A stretch of DNA of 64,000 nucleotides from Flagellimonas sp. HMM57 (GCF_021390175.1 NZ_CP090004.1:2781001-2845000), one strand, 5' to 3'; shown: positions 9,033-18,919, counted from the first letter of the stretch. Notes: generated by a model from the letters alone, not told the origin. Translations and numbers: made by a program.

Positions 9033-11999
9033 ATGCAAAATAAAGGACTTATAAAGCTTTTCGCGCTTCTTTTTGGTCTGGTCAGCATTTATCAACTTTC
9101 CTTTACTTATATAACAAGTAAACTGGAAAAAGATGCGGAAGTATATGCTATCGGGCAAATTTCGGAAGCTGAGGAAGATTATGTGGCAAAACGGGAAGCT
9201 TTAGAGGCATCGTACTTAGATTCTATCGGTAGCAATCCAGTTTTGGGATATACCAGCTATGACGATGCAAAGAAAAAGGAATTGAACAAAGGGTTGGACC
9301 TTAAAGGAGGTATAAACGTTACCCTCCAGATTTCAGTAAAAGACATTTTAAAAGGACTTGCCAACAATACCAAGAACCCTGTTTTTAATAAAGCTTTGGC
9401 TGATGCCGATACTGCTTCCAAAAGTAGTGATGATACCTATTTAGAGTTGTTTTTTGATGCTTTTGATAAAATCAAGGGTGAAACCAAATTAGCGTCACCG
9501 GATATTTTTGCGAACAAAGGTTTGAGCGATGTCATCAACTTTCAGATGACGGATGATCAGGTGAAACCCATCATAAGAACAAAAATAGACGAGTCTATTG
9601 TTTCAGCATTTGAAGTTCTTCGGGAGCGTATTGATGGCTTTGGTGTAACGCAACCTAACATCCAGAGAGAGGGAAATTCTGGACGTATTTTAGTAGAACT
9701 TCCTGGTGCCAGGGATATAGCCCGTGCACAGGAACTGCTATCGAGCACAGCGCAACTGGAATTCTGGGAGACCTATCCGCAGAGCAACCAAAGCTTGGGA
9801 ACTTTTTTCATCAATGCAAATGAGAAATTAAAGGATATTTTAGAACCGGTTGAGGCCGAAGAGGAAATTTCTAAACCAGAATCTGAGATAGATTCATTGT
9901 TGTCCGATGTGGCACAGGATTCATTGGATTTAAATGCACAAGCCAATAACCCGTTGTTAGGAAAACTAATTCCAGCAGGTCAGGGTAGTCATGCCATTGC
10001 AAGAGTTTTGGTTACGGATACGGCTGAGATAGGGGGGTACCTCAGAATGCGAGAAATCAGAAGGCTTTTACCCAATGATGTCCAGTTTACTAAGTTTCTT
10101 TGGGAAAGGTCTGCTAAAGATTCTGAATTGGCGGAGTTATATGCGTTAAAATCAAACAGGGAAAATGCTCCTAGAATTAGTGGGGATGTAGTTTCTGATG
10201 CACAAGATACTTTTGACCAGTTTAATAAGCCCGCAGTGAGCATGACCATGAACACCAGAGGTGCAAAAGAATGGGAAAAACTAACAGGGGATGCTTTTAA
10301 TAACCAAACAGGGATTGCTATAGTTCTAGACAATAAAGTATATACGGCTCCTGGAGTTTCAACAGGACCAATTTCTGGAGGACGTTCAGAAATTACCGGT
10401 ACATTCACGATAAACGAGACCAAGGATATTGCCAATGTACTTCGTGCAGGTAAGTTGCCAGCTTCTGCAGAGATTATTCAGTCCGAAGTGGTAGGCCCTT
10501 CTTTGGGACAAGAAGCTATTGATAGTGGTTTTATGTCCTTTTTGATAGCCATGTGCTTTGTATTGGTATGGATGGTTTTCTACTACGGTAAGGCAGGAAT
10601 CTTTGCTGATATTGCATTGATATTGAACATCTTATTGATTTTTGGAGTGCTTACAAGTCTAGGTGCTGTATTGACCTTGCCTGGTATCGCAGGTATCGTA
10701 TTGACCATAGGTATGTCAGTGGATGCAAACGTGCTTATCTTCGAACGTGTTAAGGAAGAATTGGCGCGTGGGAAAGGTAAAGCACAGGCTGTAGCAGATG
10801 GTTTTGGCAACGCATTGTCCTCTATTTTGGATGCGAACATTACTACAGGGCTTACTGCAATCATACTTTTTGTGTTTGGTTCGGGTCCAATTAAAGGATT
10901 TGCGACAACGTTGCTTATAGGTATCGTTACGTCACTGTTCACCGCTATATTTATTACACGTTTGTTGGTTGACTGGTATATTGCCAAAAAAGGGCGAAGC
11001 TTGGATTTTTCTACAGGCATAACCAAGAACCTGTTCAAGAATATGAATATCAATTTCTTGAGCAAAAGAAAGATAGCCTACGTTGTTTCCTTTATTTTGG
11101 TAGGTGTTGGTGTATTTTCATTGTTGACTACGGGATTACAACAAGGTGTTGACTTTATAGGAGGGCGTTCATATCAAATTCGTTTCGAGAAAGCGGTAAA
11201 CCCATCTGAAATTGCTTCAGAATTAAATACTGTTTTTGGTAGCGGTACCAATGTAAAAACTTTTGGTGAAGCCAATCAGATTAAAGTCACAACGCCTTAT
11301 AAAGTTGATGTTGAAGGGATAGAGGTTGACAATGAAATTCAAAACAAACTCTTTACTTCCCTTCAAAAATACCTTCCAGATGGTACTTCTTTTGAAGACT
11401 TTACTTTGGGTGCTTCAGAAAAATCGATAGGGATACTACAATCGGTTAAAGTTGGACCTACCATAGCGGATGACATTAAAAACAATGCCTTTTTAGCGAT
11501 TATCGGTTCTTTGGCGGTAGTATTTTTATACATCCTATTGCGTTTTAGAAAGTGGCAATTCTCTTTGGGTGCCGTTGTGGCGGTATTCCATGATGTTATG
11601 ATCGTATTGGGAATATTCTCCCTAACTGGAAGTATCATGCCATTTAACATGGAAATCGACCAAGCATTTATTGCAGCGATTCTTACGGTAATTGGTTATT
11701 CATTGAATGATACCGTGGTCGTATTTGACCGTATTCGAGAAATTGTAGGCCTTAAAGGTTGGAACAATGGCATAAATATTAACCTGGCATTGAACAGTAC
11801 TTTAAGCCGTACGCTGAATACATCATTGACGACGTTGATTGTATTATTGGCGATTTTCATCTTTGGCGGGGAAAGCTTAAGAGGATTTATGTTCGCCATG
11901 ATCGTAGGTGTTCTCGTAGGTACGTATTCCTCTGTATTTATTGCTACACCTATCATGTTCGATGCATTGAAGAAAAAAATAGCAGGAGCCGACGAATAA
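9033..11999 (+). CDS. secDF: Protein translocase SecDF fusion
   Basis: 988 residues, the fused form normal for Bacteroidota. The SecD half (about 1-660) has an N-terminal membrane segment, LGLDLKGGINVTL-type beta signature, a large periplasmic domain with VLRERIDGFGVTQPNIQREG, and a six-helix RND domain with SVDANVLIFERVKEE. The SecF half (about 680-988) has GVDFIGGRSYQIRF and DTVVVFDRIRE. It uses the proton-motive force to aid export through SecYEG. It is monocistronic, with a good promoter and a strong terminator. Confidence 0.95.
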   Translation: MQNKGLIKLFALLFGLVSIYQLSFTYITSKLEKDAEVYAIGQISEAEEDYVAKREALEASYLDSIGSNPVLGYTSYDDAKKKELNKGLDLKGGINVTLQISVKDILKGLANNTKNPVFNKALADADTASKSSDDTYLELFFDAFDKIKGETKLASPDIFANKGLSDVINFQMTDDQVKPIIRTKIDESIVSAFEVLRERIDGFGVTQPNIQREGNSGRILVELPGARDIARAQELLSSTAQLEFWETYPQSNQSLGTFFINANEKLKDILEPVEAEEEISKPESEIDSLLSDVAQDSLDLNAQANNPLLGKLIPAGQGSHAIARVLVTDTAEIGGYLRMREIRRLLPNDVQFTKFLWERSAKDSELAELYALKSNRENAPRISGDVVSDAQDTFDQFNKPAVSMTMNTRGAKEWEKLTGDAFNNQTGIAIVLDNKVYTAPGVSTGPISGGRSEITGTFTINETKDIANVLRAGKLPASAEIIQSEVVGPSLGQEAIDSGFMSFLIAMCFVLVWMVFYYGKAGIFADIALILNILLIFGVLTSLGAVLTLPGIAGIVLTIGMSVDANVLIFERVKEELARGKGKAQAVADGFGNALSSILDANITTGLTAIILFVFGSGPIKGFATTLLIGIVTSLFTAIFITRLLVDWYIAKKGRSLDFSTGITKNLFKNMNINFLSKRKIAYVVSFILVGVGVFSLLTTGLQQGVDFIGGRSYQIRFEKAVNPSEIASELNTVFGSGTNVKTFGEANQIKVTTPYKVDVEGIEVDNEIQNKLFTSLQKYLPDGTSFEDFTLGASEKSIGILQSVKVGPTIADDIKNNAFLAIIGSLAVVFLYILLRFRKWQFSLGAVVAVFHDVMIVLGIFSLTGSIMPFNMEIDQAFIAAILTVIGYSLNDTVVVFDRIREIVGLKGWNNGININLALNSTLSRTLNTSLTTLIVLLAIFIFGGESLRGFMFAMIVGVLVGTYSSVFIATPIMFDALKKKIAGADE

Positions 12000-12024
12000 T
12001 AAGACTCAGCTAGTATTCATAAAC

Positions 12025-12054
12025 AAAAAACCACCTTTTTTAAGGTGGTTTTTT
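12025..12054. terminator. Bidirectional intrinsic terminator
   Basis: A 13-bp perfect stem (AAAAAACCACCTT) with a TTTT loop is flanked by A and T runs. It serves secDF on the plus strand and the HEAT-repeat gene on the minus strand. Confidence 0.92.
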
Positions 12055-12076
12055 GTTTTTCAAATCTTTTGTTCTT

Positions 12077-12844
12077 TTATTGTTTTTCACTGTAGTTTTT
12101 ATCAATATAGGCTATAGCTTCTTCTTGGGTAAGAGCGGCAAAATCTTTGTAACGCCTGTGTACATCTATAATTTCGTTCAAAGCTTTTCTGACAAGTTCT
12201 TTGTTTTTCCAAGTTTTTAAATCTTTGATCACTATGGCCAGACATCCTTTCTTATATGAGATTTGCCCCAAAACATGTATAAGGGTATTTTTTACTCGTC
12301 TCGTTGTATCATGCTGTAACTCTTTTAGCAATGGGAGAATATCCTGAGGATGCTTTCGTCCCCTTAATTCTATGCCGTGGCAAATCTCACGTCTCACCTC
12401 CTTATCTGGATGACGAATGTAATTTTTTGCCCAGTTCAAAACAGGAACAGGGTTTTTGTCTCCCATTTTCTTGATAGAACCTATAACCGCATTTCTTACG
12501 GAATGATGCTCATCAAATAGTCCTTGGTCAAAAAAGTACCCCACATTTTCAAAATTGATTTTACCTAACTCACCAGCTGTATTGATTACTGTCTGTCTTA
12601 CTTTTTCGGATTCAGATTTCAGGAGTTTATCAAGAATATTGATAATGTTGGATACATCGATAGTACTATTTTTGTATATTTTGCCAATGGCTGAATAACC
12701 AGCTTTTCTGATGTAGGTATCTTCATCGGAAAAGTATTTGAAAATGGATTCTGTTTCCTTTTTTTGAAGGTCAAGAAGTATATCCGACTCAATTTTTTGA
12801 ACCAGGTCTTTTCGCTTTTCTTTTGACAAATCATAAAAACCCAT
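12077..12844 (-). CDS. HEAT-repeat protein
   Basis: 255 residues, no signal peptide. At least five helical HEAT units can be seen: DEDTYIRKAGYSAIGKIYK, SEKVRQTVINTAGELGK, EHHSVRNAVIGSIKKMGD, DKEVRREICHGIELRGR and TTRRVKNTLIHVLGQI. This makes it a cytoplasmic alpha-solenoid, related in style to DNA alkylation repair-like proteins, but the AlkD/AlkC active-site residues cannot be confirmed. It is the last gene of a minus-strand run and starts 12 nt after the TfoX-like gene ends, so co-transcription is likely. Confidence 0.7.
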   Translation of the reverse strand: MGFYDLSKEKRKDLVQKIESDILLDLQKKETESIFKYFSDEDTYIRKAGYSAIGKIYKNSTIDVSNIINILDKLLKSESEKVRQTVINTAGELGKINFENVGYFFDQGLFDEHHSVRNAVIGSIKKMGDKNPVPVLNWAKNYIRHPDKEVRREICHGIELRGRKHPQDILPLLKELQHDTTRRVKNTLIHVLGQISYKKGCLAIVIKDLKTWKNKELVRKALNEIIDVHRRYKDFAALTQEEAIAYIDKNYSEKQ

Positions 12845-12856
12845 TCTTGTAAAAGT

Positions 12857-13180
12857 TTATTTTGAGGGCAATGACTTAACGTATTCAAATCCTTTTTGAA
12901 GATATTCTCCTAGCTTTTTTTTCTCTCCCAATAATGATTCAGGAATCAAAACGTACCCTCGCATTGTAGCGCCATATGATTTAAATGGTTTTGACCCATA
13001 GGCTTTATCAAATTCAGTAGTATCCTCTTTTGAAAGTCGAATCCCCAATTCCCCTTCTTTGTTGAGCTGTGAGAACATATGGCCGTTTGCCGATGTGTAG
13101 GGCATTGTTTTTCCTTTTCTTTCAAAATTGGGATTGGACTCGACGATTTCATTGTATATTTTTAGCACATCTTCCCTCAT
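12857..13180 (-). CDS. TfoX/Sxy N-terminal-like small protein
   Basis: 107 residues. The segment from MPYTSANGHMFSQL through GELGIRLSKED to KSYGATMRGYVLIPESLL follows the TfoX N-terminal domain pattern (a strand pair with GHMF, then an RL-S element, then a Y-V-x-VP end). TfoX/Sxy proteins are linked to competence in Gammaproteobacteria; the flavobacterial homologues are uncharacterised, so no role in competence should be assumed. It lies 4 nt after the upstream GNAT gene and 12 nt before the HEAT gene, in one operon. Confidence 0.6.
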   Translation of the reverse strand: MREDVLKIYNEIVESNPNFERKGKTMPYTSANGHMFSQLNKEGELGIRLSKEDTTEFDKAYGSKPFKSYGATMRGYVLIPESLLGEKKKLGEYLQKGFEYVKSLPSK

Positions 13181-13184
13181 CTCT

Positions 13185-13700
13185 TTATTTTAGGTCTTTA
13201 GCCATAGCTTGAAATTCAAAATGCTCTTTTCCAATTTGGAAATCATGATTACCTATTTTATCGAAATCATTTTTTTCATAAAATGTAATGGCCCTTGTGT
13301 TACTTTTTAATACGGAAAGCCAAATATTTTCAGCGTTATTGGCTGCCGCTCTCTTCAGGGCTTTATTTTGTAATTCGCGTCCAATACCTAAAGATAAGAA
13401 GTCTTTTAAAACATATATTTTTTGAAGTTGACATACATTTTGCGAGTTGATGAATTTTGATGGGGAATGGAGCTTTAGCTTGGCATATCCTACAGGTAAG
13501 TCGTCAACATAAGCTAGCCAAAAAACGTTGTTCGGTTTGTTGAGACTGACACGTAATTTTGAAACATTAAAAGTTCTTGACAAATAATCTTGTAAATCTT
13601 TTTTATCATTAAAATAATGGCCAAAAGTTTCCGTAAAGGTAAATCTTGCCAATAGGGCAATGTAAACCGCATCTTCTTTTTTAGCTTCAATGATATACAT
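13185..13700 (-). CDS. GNAT family N-acetyltransferase
   Basis: About 171 residues from MYIIEAKKED; a longer frame from 13727 would overlap the upstream gene by 41 nt instead of 14. GNAT motif A is seen as CQLQKIYVLKDFLSLGIGRELQNKAL (the acetyl-CoA loop is L-G-I-G-R), and motif B as NIWLSVLKSNTRAITFYEKNDF. It transfers an acetyl group from acetyl-CoA to an unknown amine. The start lies inside the end of the ABC ATPase gene, suggesting translational coupling. Confidence 0.8.
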   Translation of the reverse strand: MYIIEAKKEDAVYIALLARFTFTETFGHYFNDKKDLQDYLSRTFNVSKLRVSLNKPNNVFWLAYVDDLPVGYAKLKLHSPSKFINSQNVCQLQKIYVLKDFLSLGIGRELQNKALKRAAANNAENIWLSVLKSNTRAITFYEKNDFDKIGNHDFQIGKEHFEFQAMAKDLK

Positions 13701-14946
13701 GTTGTCTTGTTTTTCCAATTGACCCATTTGAGTCTGTTGTTTCTAGAATATAATCAAACCGGGGTAACAACCCATTTTCCTTTCTATGGGAAACAAAAAC
13801 AATTGCAGTATCACTTTCTTTAGCGATTTTGTTCACCAAAGCTATAAATAGCCCTGTACTTTTTTCATCCAATCCGGCTGTTGGCTCATCCAGAATTAAC
13901 AACGGAGGATGTTTTATCATTGCTCTCGCGGTCATAACAAGCCTTTTTTCGCCCGTAGTAAGTGATAAAAACTTCATGTCTTTCTTATTGTGCAATTGTA
14001 AAAGTTTTAACCATGATAAAGCCAATTTTTTTTCCTGGTCGGTTGGATAGTTGTAAAGCCCAATTGAGTCGTAAAGTCCGGAGAGTATCATATTTTCCAA
14101 ACTATGATAACCGTTAAACTTATCTGTCATTGATGGCGTGTAGTACCCTATTTTTTTCTTGATGTCCCATACGCTTTCACCGCTTCCTTTCCTTTGTCCA
14201 AATATAGTTAGGTCTTGTCCATATCCTTTATGGCTATCTCCGGTTATCATAGATAATATAGTGGTTTTTCCGCTTCCGTTGGGACCAATCAATTGCCAAA
14301 ACTCCCCCTTTTTTATAGCCCAATCAATACTGTCCAAAACTTTACGCCCATCAAAACTTACAGATACGTTCCTAAATTGAACAAGTTCATTTTCTTTAAC
14401 TTCAATGGTATGCAGAGGAGGTGGAATAGTTCCCGTGAACTGAGGTTCTGCTTTTTGGTTTGCGGTCAAAAACAAATCGAACGATGCATACTTTTCTAGC
14501 TTGTCCCCATCTAATTTATAGTAATCCGAAGAGATGGGCAGCACATCATCTAAACGGCTTATCATTTGAATAAGGATAACTGACTTTGAAATGGATATCA
14601 ACTTTTTTCTTAGAATGGTTTGCGTTTCTACATCTAGATTATCGAAAGGATTGACCAAAACCAAAAAATCAGGTTTTTGTTTTGATATGTAATCCAACAA
14701 TACTTTTTTTTGTTCTCCACTACTCATGGATTTTAAGGACTGGTAAACTCCCTCTGTAATAATTTTTACATCGTGCCTTTCCTCTTCATCCATAAAGCGT
14801 TCAATTTCCGATTTGGAAAATAGCAGTCCTGTCTTTCCATTCAATTCGCTAAAAGCTTCTGAACGGCCTTTCAACAAGTTGTTCACTAGAACATCTGTTC
14901 TGGAACTGTTGTTCGTAAGAATTGTATGGTTTTTAGGCTGGGTCAT
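13687..14946 (-). CDS. ModF/PhrA-like tandem ABC ATPase with degenerate first half
   Basis: About 419 residues from MTQPKNHT (an in-frame start at 14976 is possible). There are two ABC ATPase units and no membrane segment. The second half (about 195-410) is complete: Walker A GPNGSGKTT, signature LTTGEKRLV, Walker B LLILDEPTAGLD and switch FVSHR. The first half keeps a signature-like MSSGEQKKVL and LVLVNPFDNLD but has no Walker A, and its catalytic Glu is replaced by Asn. The architecture resembles E. coli ModF (PhrA), whose role is unclear. It overlaps the downstream GNAT gene by 14 nt. Confidence 0.75.
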   Translation of the reverse strand: MTQPKNHTILTNNSSRTDVLVNNLLKGRSEAFSELNGKTGLLFSKSEIERFMDEEERHDVKIITEGVYQSLKSMSSGEQKKVLLDYISKQKPDFLVLVNPFDNLDVETQTILRKKLISISKSVILIQMISRLDDVLPISSDYYKLDGDKLEKYASFDLFLTANQKAEPQFTGTIPPPLHTIEVKENELVQFRNVSVSFDGRKVLDSIDWAIKKGEFWQLIGPNGSGKTTILSMITGDSHKGYGQDLTIFGQRKGSGESVWDIKKKIGYYTPSMTDKFNGYHSLENMILSGLYDSIGLYNYPTDQEKKLALSWLKLLQLHNKKDMKFLSLTTGEKRLVMTARAMIKHPPLLILDEPTAGLDEKSTGLFIALVNKIAKESDTAIVFVSHRKENGLLPRFDYILETTDSNGSIGKTRQHVYH

Positions 14947-14994
14947 TTTAAAGTGATTCTTTGACAAAAGGTGCAATGCACTTCAAAATAAAGA

Positions 14995-15519
14995 TTATCC
15001 TTGGTTTACCCTAAAAATATGAACAGGATTGTCTTTGTACGTAGTTGTTTTATCCAAAAACATCCCATTTTTTTCGGCAACCTTTTGAGAGGGAATGTTA
15101 TCGATATGAATAATGGAAATAAGTGAATCCGAAAAGTTGTTTTGGAAAGCGTAATCCCTACATTTTTTGGCGGCTTCAAAGGCAAAGCCTTGTAACCAGA
15201 ATTTTGGTAAGATGGAATACCCAATCTCGAGTTCTTCCGCTCCATCAACACTTTGAACTAAGAGTCCACATAGTCCTACAAGTTGTTTGGTGTCTTTTGA
15301 GACAAGGGCATTCATGCCGCCCAAATTCATTTCATACCGTTCAAAAATCCTATCGAATTGCTCCGTACATGCTTTAATGGGGTCTGGTTCGAGGCCATCC
15401 CAATATTTAGTGGATAAAGGATTGAGATAGAAAGGAAGCCAATGGTCAAAGTCCGAAGGAGTAACTTTTCTGAACAATAAACGCTGCGTGGTTTCGTCTT
15501 CTAAAAGATATTTTGGCAT
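14995..15519 (-). CDS. GNAT acetyltransferase, RimJ/RimL type
   Basis: 174 residues from MPKYLLEDETTQRLLFRKV. The T-x-RL-x-xR-x-x-x-x-D-x-x opening is typical of the Acetyltransf_3 (RimJ/RimL) branch that acetylates protein N-termini or small molecules. ELEIGYSILPKFWLQGFAFEAAKKCRDYAF is motif A, and SQKVAEKNGMF is the usual C-terminal helix. The ATG overlaps the stop codon of the upstream DUF192 gene by one base (TAATG), which fixes the start and implies coupling. The substrate is unknown. Confidence 0.8.
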   Translation of the reverse strand: MPKYLLEDETTQRLLFRKVTPSDFDHWLPFYLNPLSTKYWDGLEPDPIKACTEQFDRIFERYEMNLGGMNALVSKDTKQLVGLCGLLVQSVDGAEELEIGYSILPKFWLQGFAFEAAKKCRDYAFQNNFSDSLISIIHIDNIPSQKVAEKNGMFLDKTTTYKDNPVHIFRVNQG

Positions 15520-16001
15520 TACTCTTTTGTGAAAGAAATTATATCTCCAACTTCCAATCCCCAAGTATCGGATAGTCCTGCGTTTATTTCCAATACATAT
15601 TTTACCGGAACTTTCGAGGGTAATCCTGTCTCATTAAATGGTTGGGCATTTTTTTGAAAACTGGCAATTTTCAAGTTTTCATCAATATAGATGATATCCA
15701 AAGGGAATTCGGTATTCTTCATGTAGAACGAATGCATGGCTACATCGGGAAAAATAAATAACATTCCTTGATGGTTTTCCATCGATTCGCGGTACATCAA
15801 TCCTGTTTGGGTTTCATATTCAGATTCAGCTATTTCAATATCCAAAGTGATCAAGATGGAATCTGTTTCAGATCGTGTAACGGTAAGTGAGCCTTCTTTG
15901 GTAAAACCTATGGTTTCGGTTTTTATTTCTTGCTTGGATTCTGTCTTACACGAACTTAACTGCATAAAGGAAACCAGAAGCAATAGGAGAAATCTCTTCA
16001 T
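15519..16001 (-). CDS. DUF192 lipoprotein
   Basis: 160 residues. The lipobox MQLSSC marks an exported lipoprotein. The DUF192 core is clear: VEIAESEYETQTGLMYRESMENHQGMLFIFP, MHSFYMKNTEFPLDIIYID, and YVLEINAGLSDTWGLEVGD. The family is widespread, with no settled function. The start codon directly abuts the lgt stop, and the stop overlaps the next start, so it is tightly embedded in an operon with lgt, the enzyme that would lipidate it. Confidence 0.88.
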   Translation of the reverse strand: MKRFLLLLLVSFMQLSSCKTESKQEIKTETIGFTKEGSLTVTRSETDSILITLDIEIAESEYETQTGLMYRESMENHQGMLFIFPDVAMHSFYMKNTEFPLDIIYIDENLKIASFQKNAQPFNETGLPSKVPVKYVLEINAGLSDTWGLEVGDIISFTKE

Positions 16002-16970
16002 TTATTGGGCTATTTTGGATGGGTTTGGTCTAAACATGAAATACAATCCAACAATGATCATAGGAATGCTTAGCCATTGTCCTGTAGATAGAAGGCCTAA
16101 AGATTCTTCAAAACCTCCTTGGCTCTTTTTAAAATATTCCACAAAAAAGCGTACCGTCCAAAGCCCTACCATAAAAACGCCAAACAAATACCCGGTCTTG
16201 TCTTTTTTATCCGTTTTCCAATACAAAAAATACAATACCAGAAAGACAAATATATAGCATATACCTTCATATAATTGGGCAGGATGTCTGTAGGGAATCG
16301 ATTCCAATACGCTTGAAAATTCTGGATTGTGCTCTATGGCCTTGTAGGCTGCACTGGCTGTTTTCTCTTTGGTAATGGACATTGCCTTGTAAGCGGGCAT
16401 ATCATCGGAATCCCGTATAAACCGAGTTGCCAAAGCAAATGACTTATCAACGACCCTACCGTTTATCTCCGAATTGAAAAAATTTCCCAATCGAACAAAA
16501 GCAGTTCCAATGGCCGAAACGACAACCATTCGGTCCAATAGCCAGAGCATTTTAATGTCTTTCCATTTTCTACAGTAAAGCCAGACACCTATAATTGCTG
16601 CAATAGTTGCTCCATGGCTTGCCAGCCCTGTGAATCCTGTGAATTCATATCCATTGATAAGACCAAATAATGAACCTTTCGAACTTTCCCTAATGGGCAA
16701 TAAAATTTCAATTAGGTGATTTTTGTAATAATCCCAATCGTAAAAAAAAACATGTCCCAAGCGTGCGCCCAGCATAATAGATACAACACCATAAATAAAA
16801 AGGGAGTCCAATTTTTCCATGGATTTTTTTTCATTCAGGAAAATACGCTTCATTAAATACCAACCTGCTACAAAGGCCGCTATCCATAGTAAGTTGTAAT
16901 ATTTTATCTGAATAAACCCGAGTTTGAAAAGGGTGCCATCAGGATTCCAATTAAAGCCTAGGAAATACAT
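16002..16970 (-). CDS. lgt: Prolipoprotein diacylglyceryl transferase
   Basis: 322 residues, about 40 longer than the E. coli enzyme. Conserved elements are present in order: GARLGHVFFYDWDYY, the catalytic SHGATIAAIIG, VRLGNFFNSEINGR (diacylglyceryl signature) and RHPAQLYEGI. About 60 extra residues between NGR and RHPAQLYE are predicted periplasmic. There are seven hydrophobic segments in the inner membrane. It transfers diacylglycerol to the lipobox Cys, the first step for the many lipoproteins encoded in this window. It heads the lgt-DUF192-GNAT run. Confidence 0.93.
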   Translation of the reverse strand: MYFLGFNWNPDGTLFKLGFIQIKYYNLLWIAAFVAGWYLMKRIFLNEKKSMEKLDSLFIYGVVSIMLGARLGHVFFYDWDYYKNHLIEILLPIRESSKGSLFGLINGYEFTGFTGLASHGATIAAIIGVWLYCRKWKDIKMLWLLDRMVVVSAIGTAFVRLGNFFNSEINGRVVDKSFALATRFIRDSDDMPAYKAMSITKEKTASAAYKAIEHNPEFSSVLESIPYRHPAQLYEGICYIFVFLVLYFLYWKTDKKDKTGYLFGVFMVGLWTVRFFVEYFKKSQGGFEESLGLLSTGQWLSIPMIIVGLYFMFRPNPSKIAQ

Positions 16971-17005
16971 GTATTAAATTTTGGGCTAAGATAATTAAAT
17001 AGATG

Positions 17006-17042
17006 TTAGTAGTCAGTAGTCAGTAGTCGGTAGTCAGTGGTT
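17006..17042. repeat. 7-bp tandem repeat
   Basis: Three perfect AGTAGTC units starting at 17008 are followed by GGTAGTC and a decayed fifth unit. It is non-coding, between lgt and yidD. Confidence 0.85.
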
Positions 17043-17055
17043 GGTTATGTGTTTT

Positions 17056-17163
17056 TGGGTTTGTGCTTGAACTTTGGTCTTGAGCTTGAATTTGATTTTT
17101 GAACTTGAGCTTGAACTTGATTTTTGAATTTGCGTTTGAACTTTGAATTTGTATTTGAACTTT
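17056..17163. repeat. Degenerate TTGAAC/TTGAAT low-complexity repeat
   Basis: About 108 nt made almost only of variants of the hexamer-like unit TTGAAC, TTGAGC and TTGAAT with T-rich linkers, running up to the end of yidD. No reading frame or promoter is convincing in it. Confidence 0.75.
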
Positions 17164-17164
17164 G

Positions 17165-17392
17165 TTAAGGAACGGGGTCATACCCCTTACCGCCCCACGG
17201 ATTACAACTAAATATTCTTTTTATGGACAACCAACCACCTTTGAACAACCCATGTTTTTTGAGTGCTTCCAGCGTGTATGCCGAACAAGTAGGGGAGTAT
17301 CTGCAAGTTGCTGGCGTGTACGGTGATATTAATAGTTGATATAGCCTGACCAACAATACAAAAGGGGCAATAAGGATTTTTTTGATTGACAT
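17165..17392 (-). CDS. yidD: Membrane protein insertion efficiency factor YidD
   Basis: 75 residues. The family core is nearly complete: [63 protein letters not shown], with the conserved CRYxPTCS and the CNPWGGxGxDPVP end. It is an amphipathic, membrane-associated protein that helps YidC-dependent insertion. It lies 31 nt after cysS ends on the same strand, so it is probably the last gene of the folE-cysS-yidD run. Confidence 0.95.
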   Translation of the reverse strand: MSIKKILIAPFVLLVRLYQLLISPYTPATCRYSPTCSAYTLEALKKHGLFKGGWLSIKRIFSCNPWGGKGYDPVP

Positions 17393-17423
17393 TCCTTTAA
17401 TATGTTCGCTATGCTATATAAAA

Positions 17424-18905
17424 CTAATTTACGCTAAAGCTAGTGCCATCTTTTCCATCTTTTAGCTGAATGCCCAAAGTGGTCAATTTATCCCTAATCT
17501 GGTCAGAAGTTGCAAAATCCTTGTTTGCCCTTGCTTGATTTCGAAGCTCAATAAGTAACTCCATTACCCCATCTAACGTGTTGGAATCGTCCTTTATAGC
17601 AGCTTGATTCTCCAGTCCCAGAACATCATACGCAAAAGTGTTCAAAGTTTGCTGTAGTATAACTTTGTCTTCTTCAGTTATGGTTTCAGTACCCTCTTTG
17701 ATTAGGTTGATGTGCTTTACAGCTTCAAAAAGATTCGCAATTAAAATAGGGGTGTTAAAGTTGTCGTTCATGGCATCATAGCATTTCTGTCTCCACTGGG
17801 CCAGGTCAAAATCAGATGTAGAACCTGTATTGACTTTCGTTAGATTTTCCATGGCATCCATTAAACGATAGTATCCTTTTTCAGAAGCCAATAACGCATC
17901 ATCACTCAAATCCAAAATGCTAGTGTAATGGGCTTGCATCATAAAAAATCGTACCACAGAAGGTGCATAAGCTTTACTGAGTATATCATTGTCACCACTA
18001 AAAATCTCTGAAGGATAAATATTGTTCCCAGTAGATTTTGACATTTTTTTACCGTTCAAGGTCAGCATATTCGCATGTAACCAATATTTAACGGGAGATT
18101 TTCCGGTACACGCTTCGGCCTGGGCTATTTCGCATTCATGGTGCGGAAACTTTAAGTCCATTCCTCCACCGTGTATATCAAATGTCTCCCCTAAATATTT
18201 TGTGCTCATGGCAGTACATTCCAAATGCCATCCTGGAAAACCATCTCCCCATGGGGAAGGCCATCTCATGATATGTTGTGGCTCGGCTCTTTTCCATAGT
18301 GCAAAATCTTGCGGATTTCGTTTTTCATCCTGTGCGGAAAGTTCGCGGGTATTGGCGATCATATCTTCCAATTTCCTTCCGCTAAGCTTGCCGTAATCAT
18401 TGCTCTCGCTGAACTTTACAACATCAAAATATACTGAGCCGTTTACTTCGTAGGCGATACCTTTTTCTAAGATTTCTTTAATAATCTCTATTTGCTCTAT
18501 AATATGGCCCGTTGCCGTGGGTTCAATACTAGGGGGCAAAAAGTTGAGTTTTTGAAGCGTGTTATGAAAATCGACCGTATACCGCTGCACAACTTCCATC
18601 GGTTCAATTTGCTCTAACTTGGCCTTTTTTGCAATTTTATCCTCGCCATCGTCAGCATCGTTTTCCAAATGTCCGGCATCCGTAATATTACGAACATACC
18701 GCACTTTGTATCCCAAATGTTTGAAATACCTAAAAATCATATCAAAAGACATAAAGGTGCGGCAGTTTCCTAAATGTACGTTACTGTAAACCGTAGGACC
18801 GCAGACGTACATGCCAATATGGTCTTCATTGATAGGTTCAAAAATTTCTTTCTTCCCAGAAAGTGAATTGTATACTTTTAGGTTTTGGCTTTTGTAAAGT
18901 TGCAT
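17424..18905 (-). CDS. cysS: Cysteine-tRNA ligase
   Basis: 493 residues, class I synthetase. The HIGH-like motif is VHLGNCRTF, the KMSKS motif is exact, and the zinc ligands include CGPTVY and the HHECEIAQ stretch ([12 protein letters not shown]). The C-terminal DALR-like region is present. It charges tRNA-Cys in the cytoplasm. It starts 14 nt after folE ends and is likely co-transcribed with it. Confidence 0.96.
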   Translation of the reverse strand: MQLYKSQNLKVYNSLSGKKEIFEPINEDHIGMYVCGPTVYSNVHLGNCRTFMSFDMIFRYFKHLGYKVRYVRNITDAGHLENDADDGEDKIAKKAKLEQIEPMEVVQRYTVDFHNTLQKLNFLPPSIEPTATGHIIEQIEIIKEILEKGIAYEVNGSVYFDVVKFSESNDYGKLSGRKLEDMIANTRELSAQDEKRNPQDFALWKRAEPQHIMRWPSPWGDGFPGWHLECTAMSTKYLGETFDIHGGGMDLKFPHHECEIAQAEACTGKSPVKYWLHANMLTLNGKKMSKSTGNNIYPSEIFSGDNDILSKAYAPSVVRFFMMQAHYTSILDLSDDALLASEKGYYRLMDAMENLTKVNTGSTSDFDLAQWRQKCYDAMNDNFNTPILIANLFEAVKHINLIKEGTETITEEDKVILQQTLNTFAYDVLGLENQAAIKDDSNTLDGVMELLIELRNQARANKDFATSDQIRDKLTTLGIQLKDGKDGTSFSVN

Positions 18906-18919
18906 TGAAAAGTTAATGG

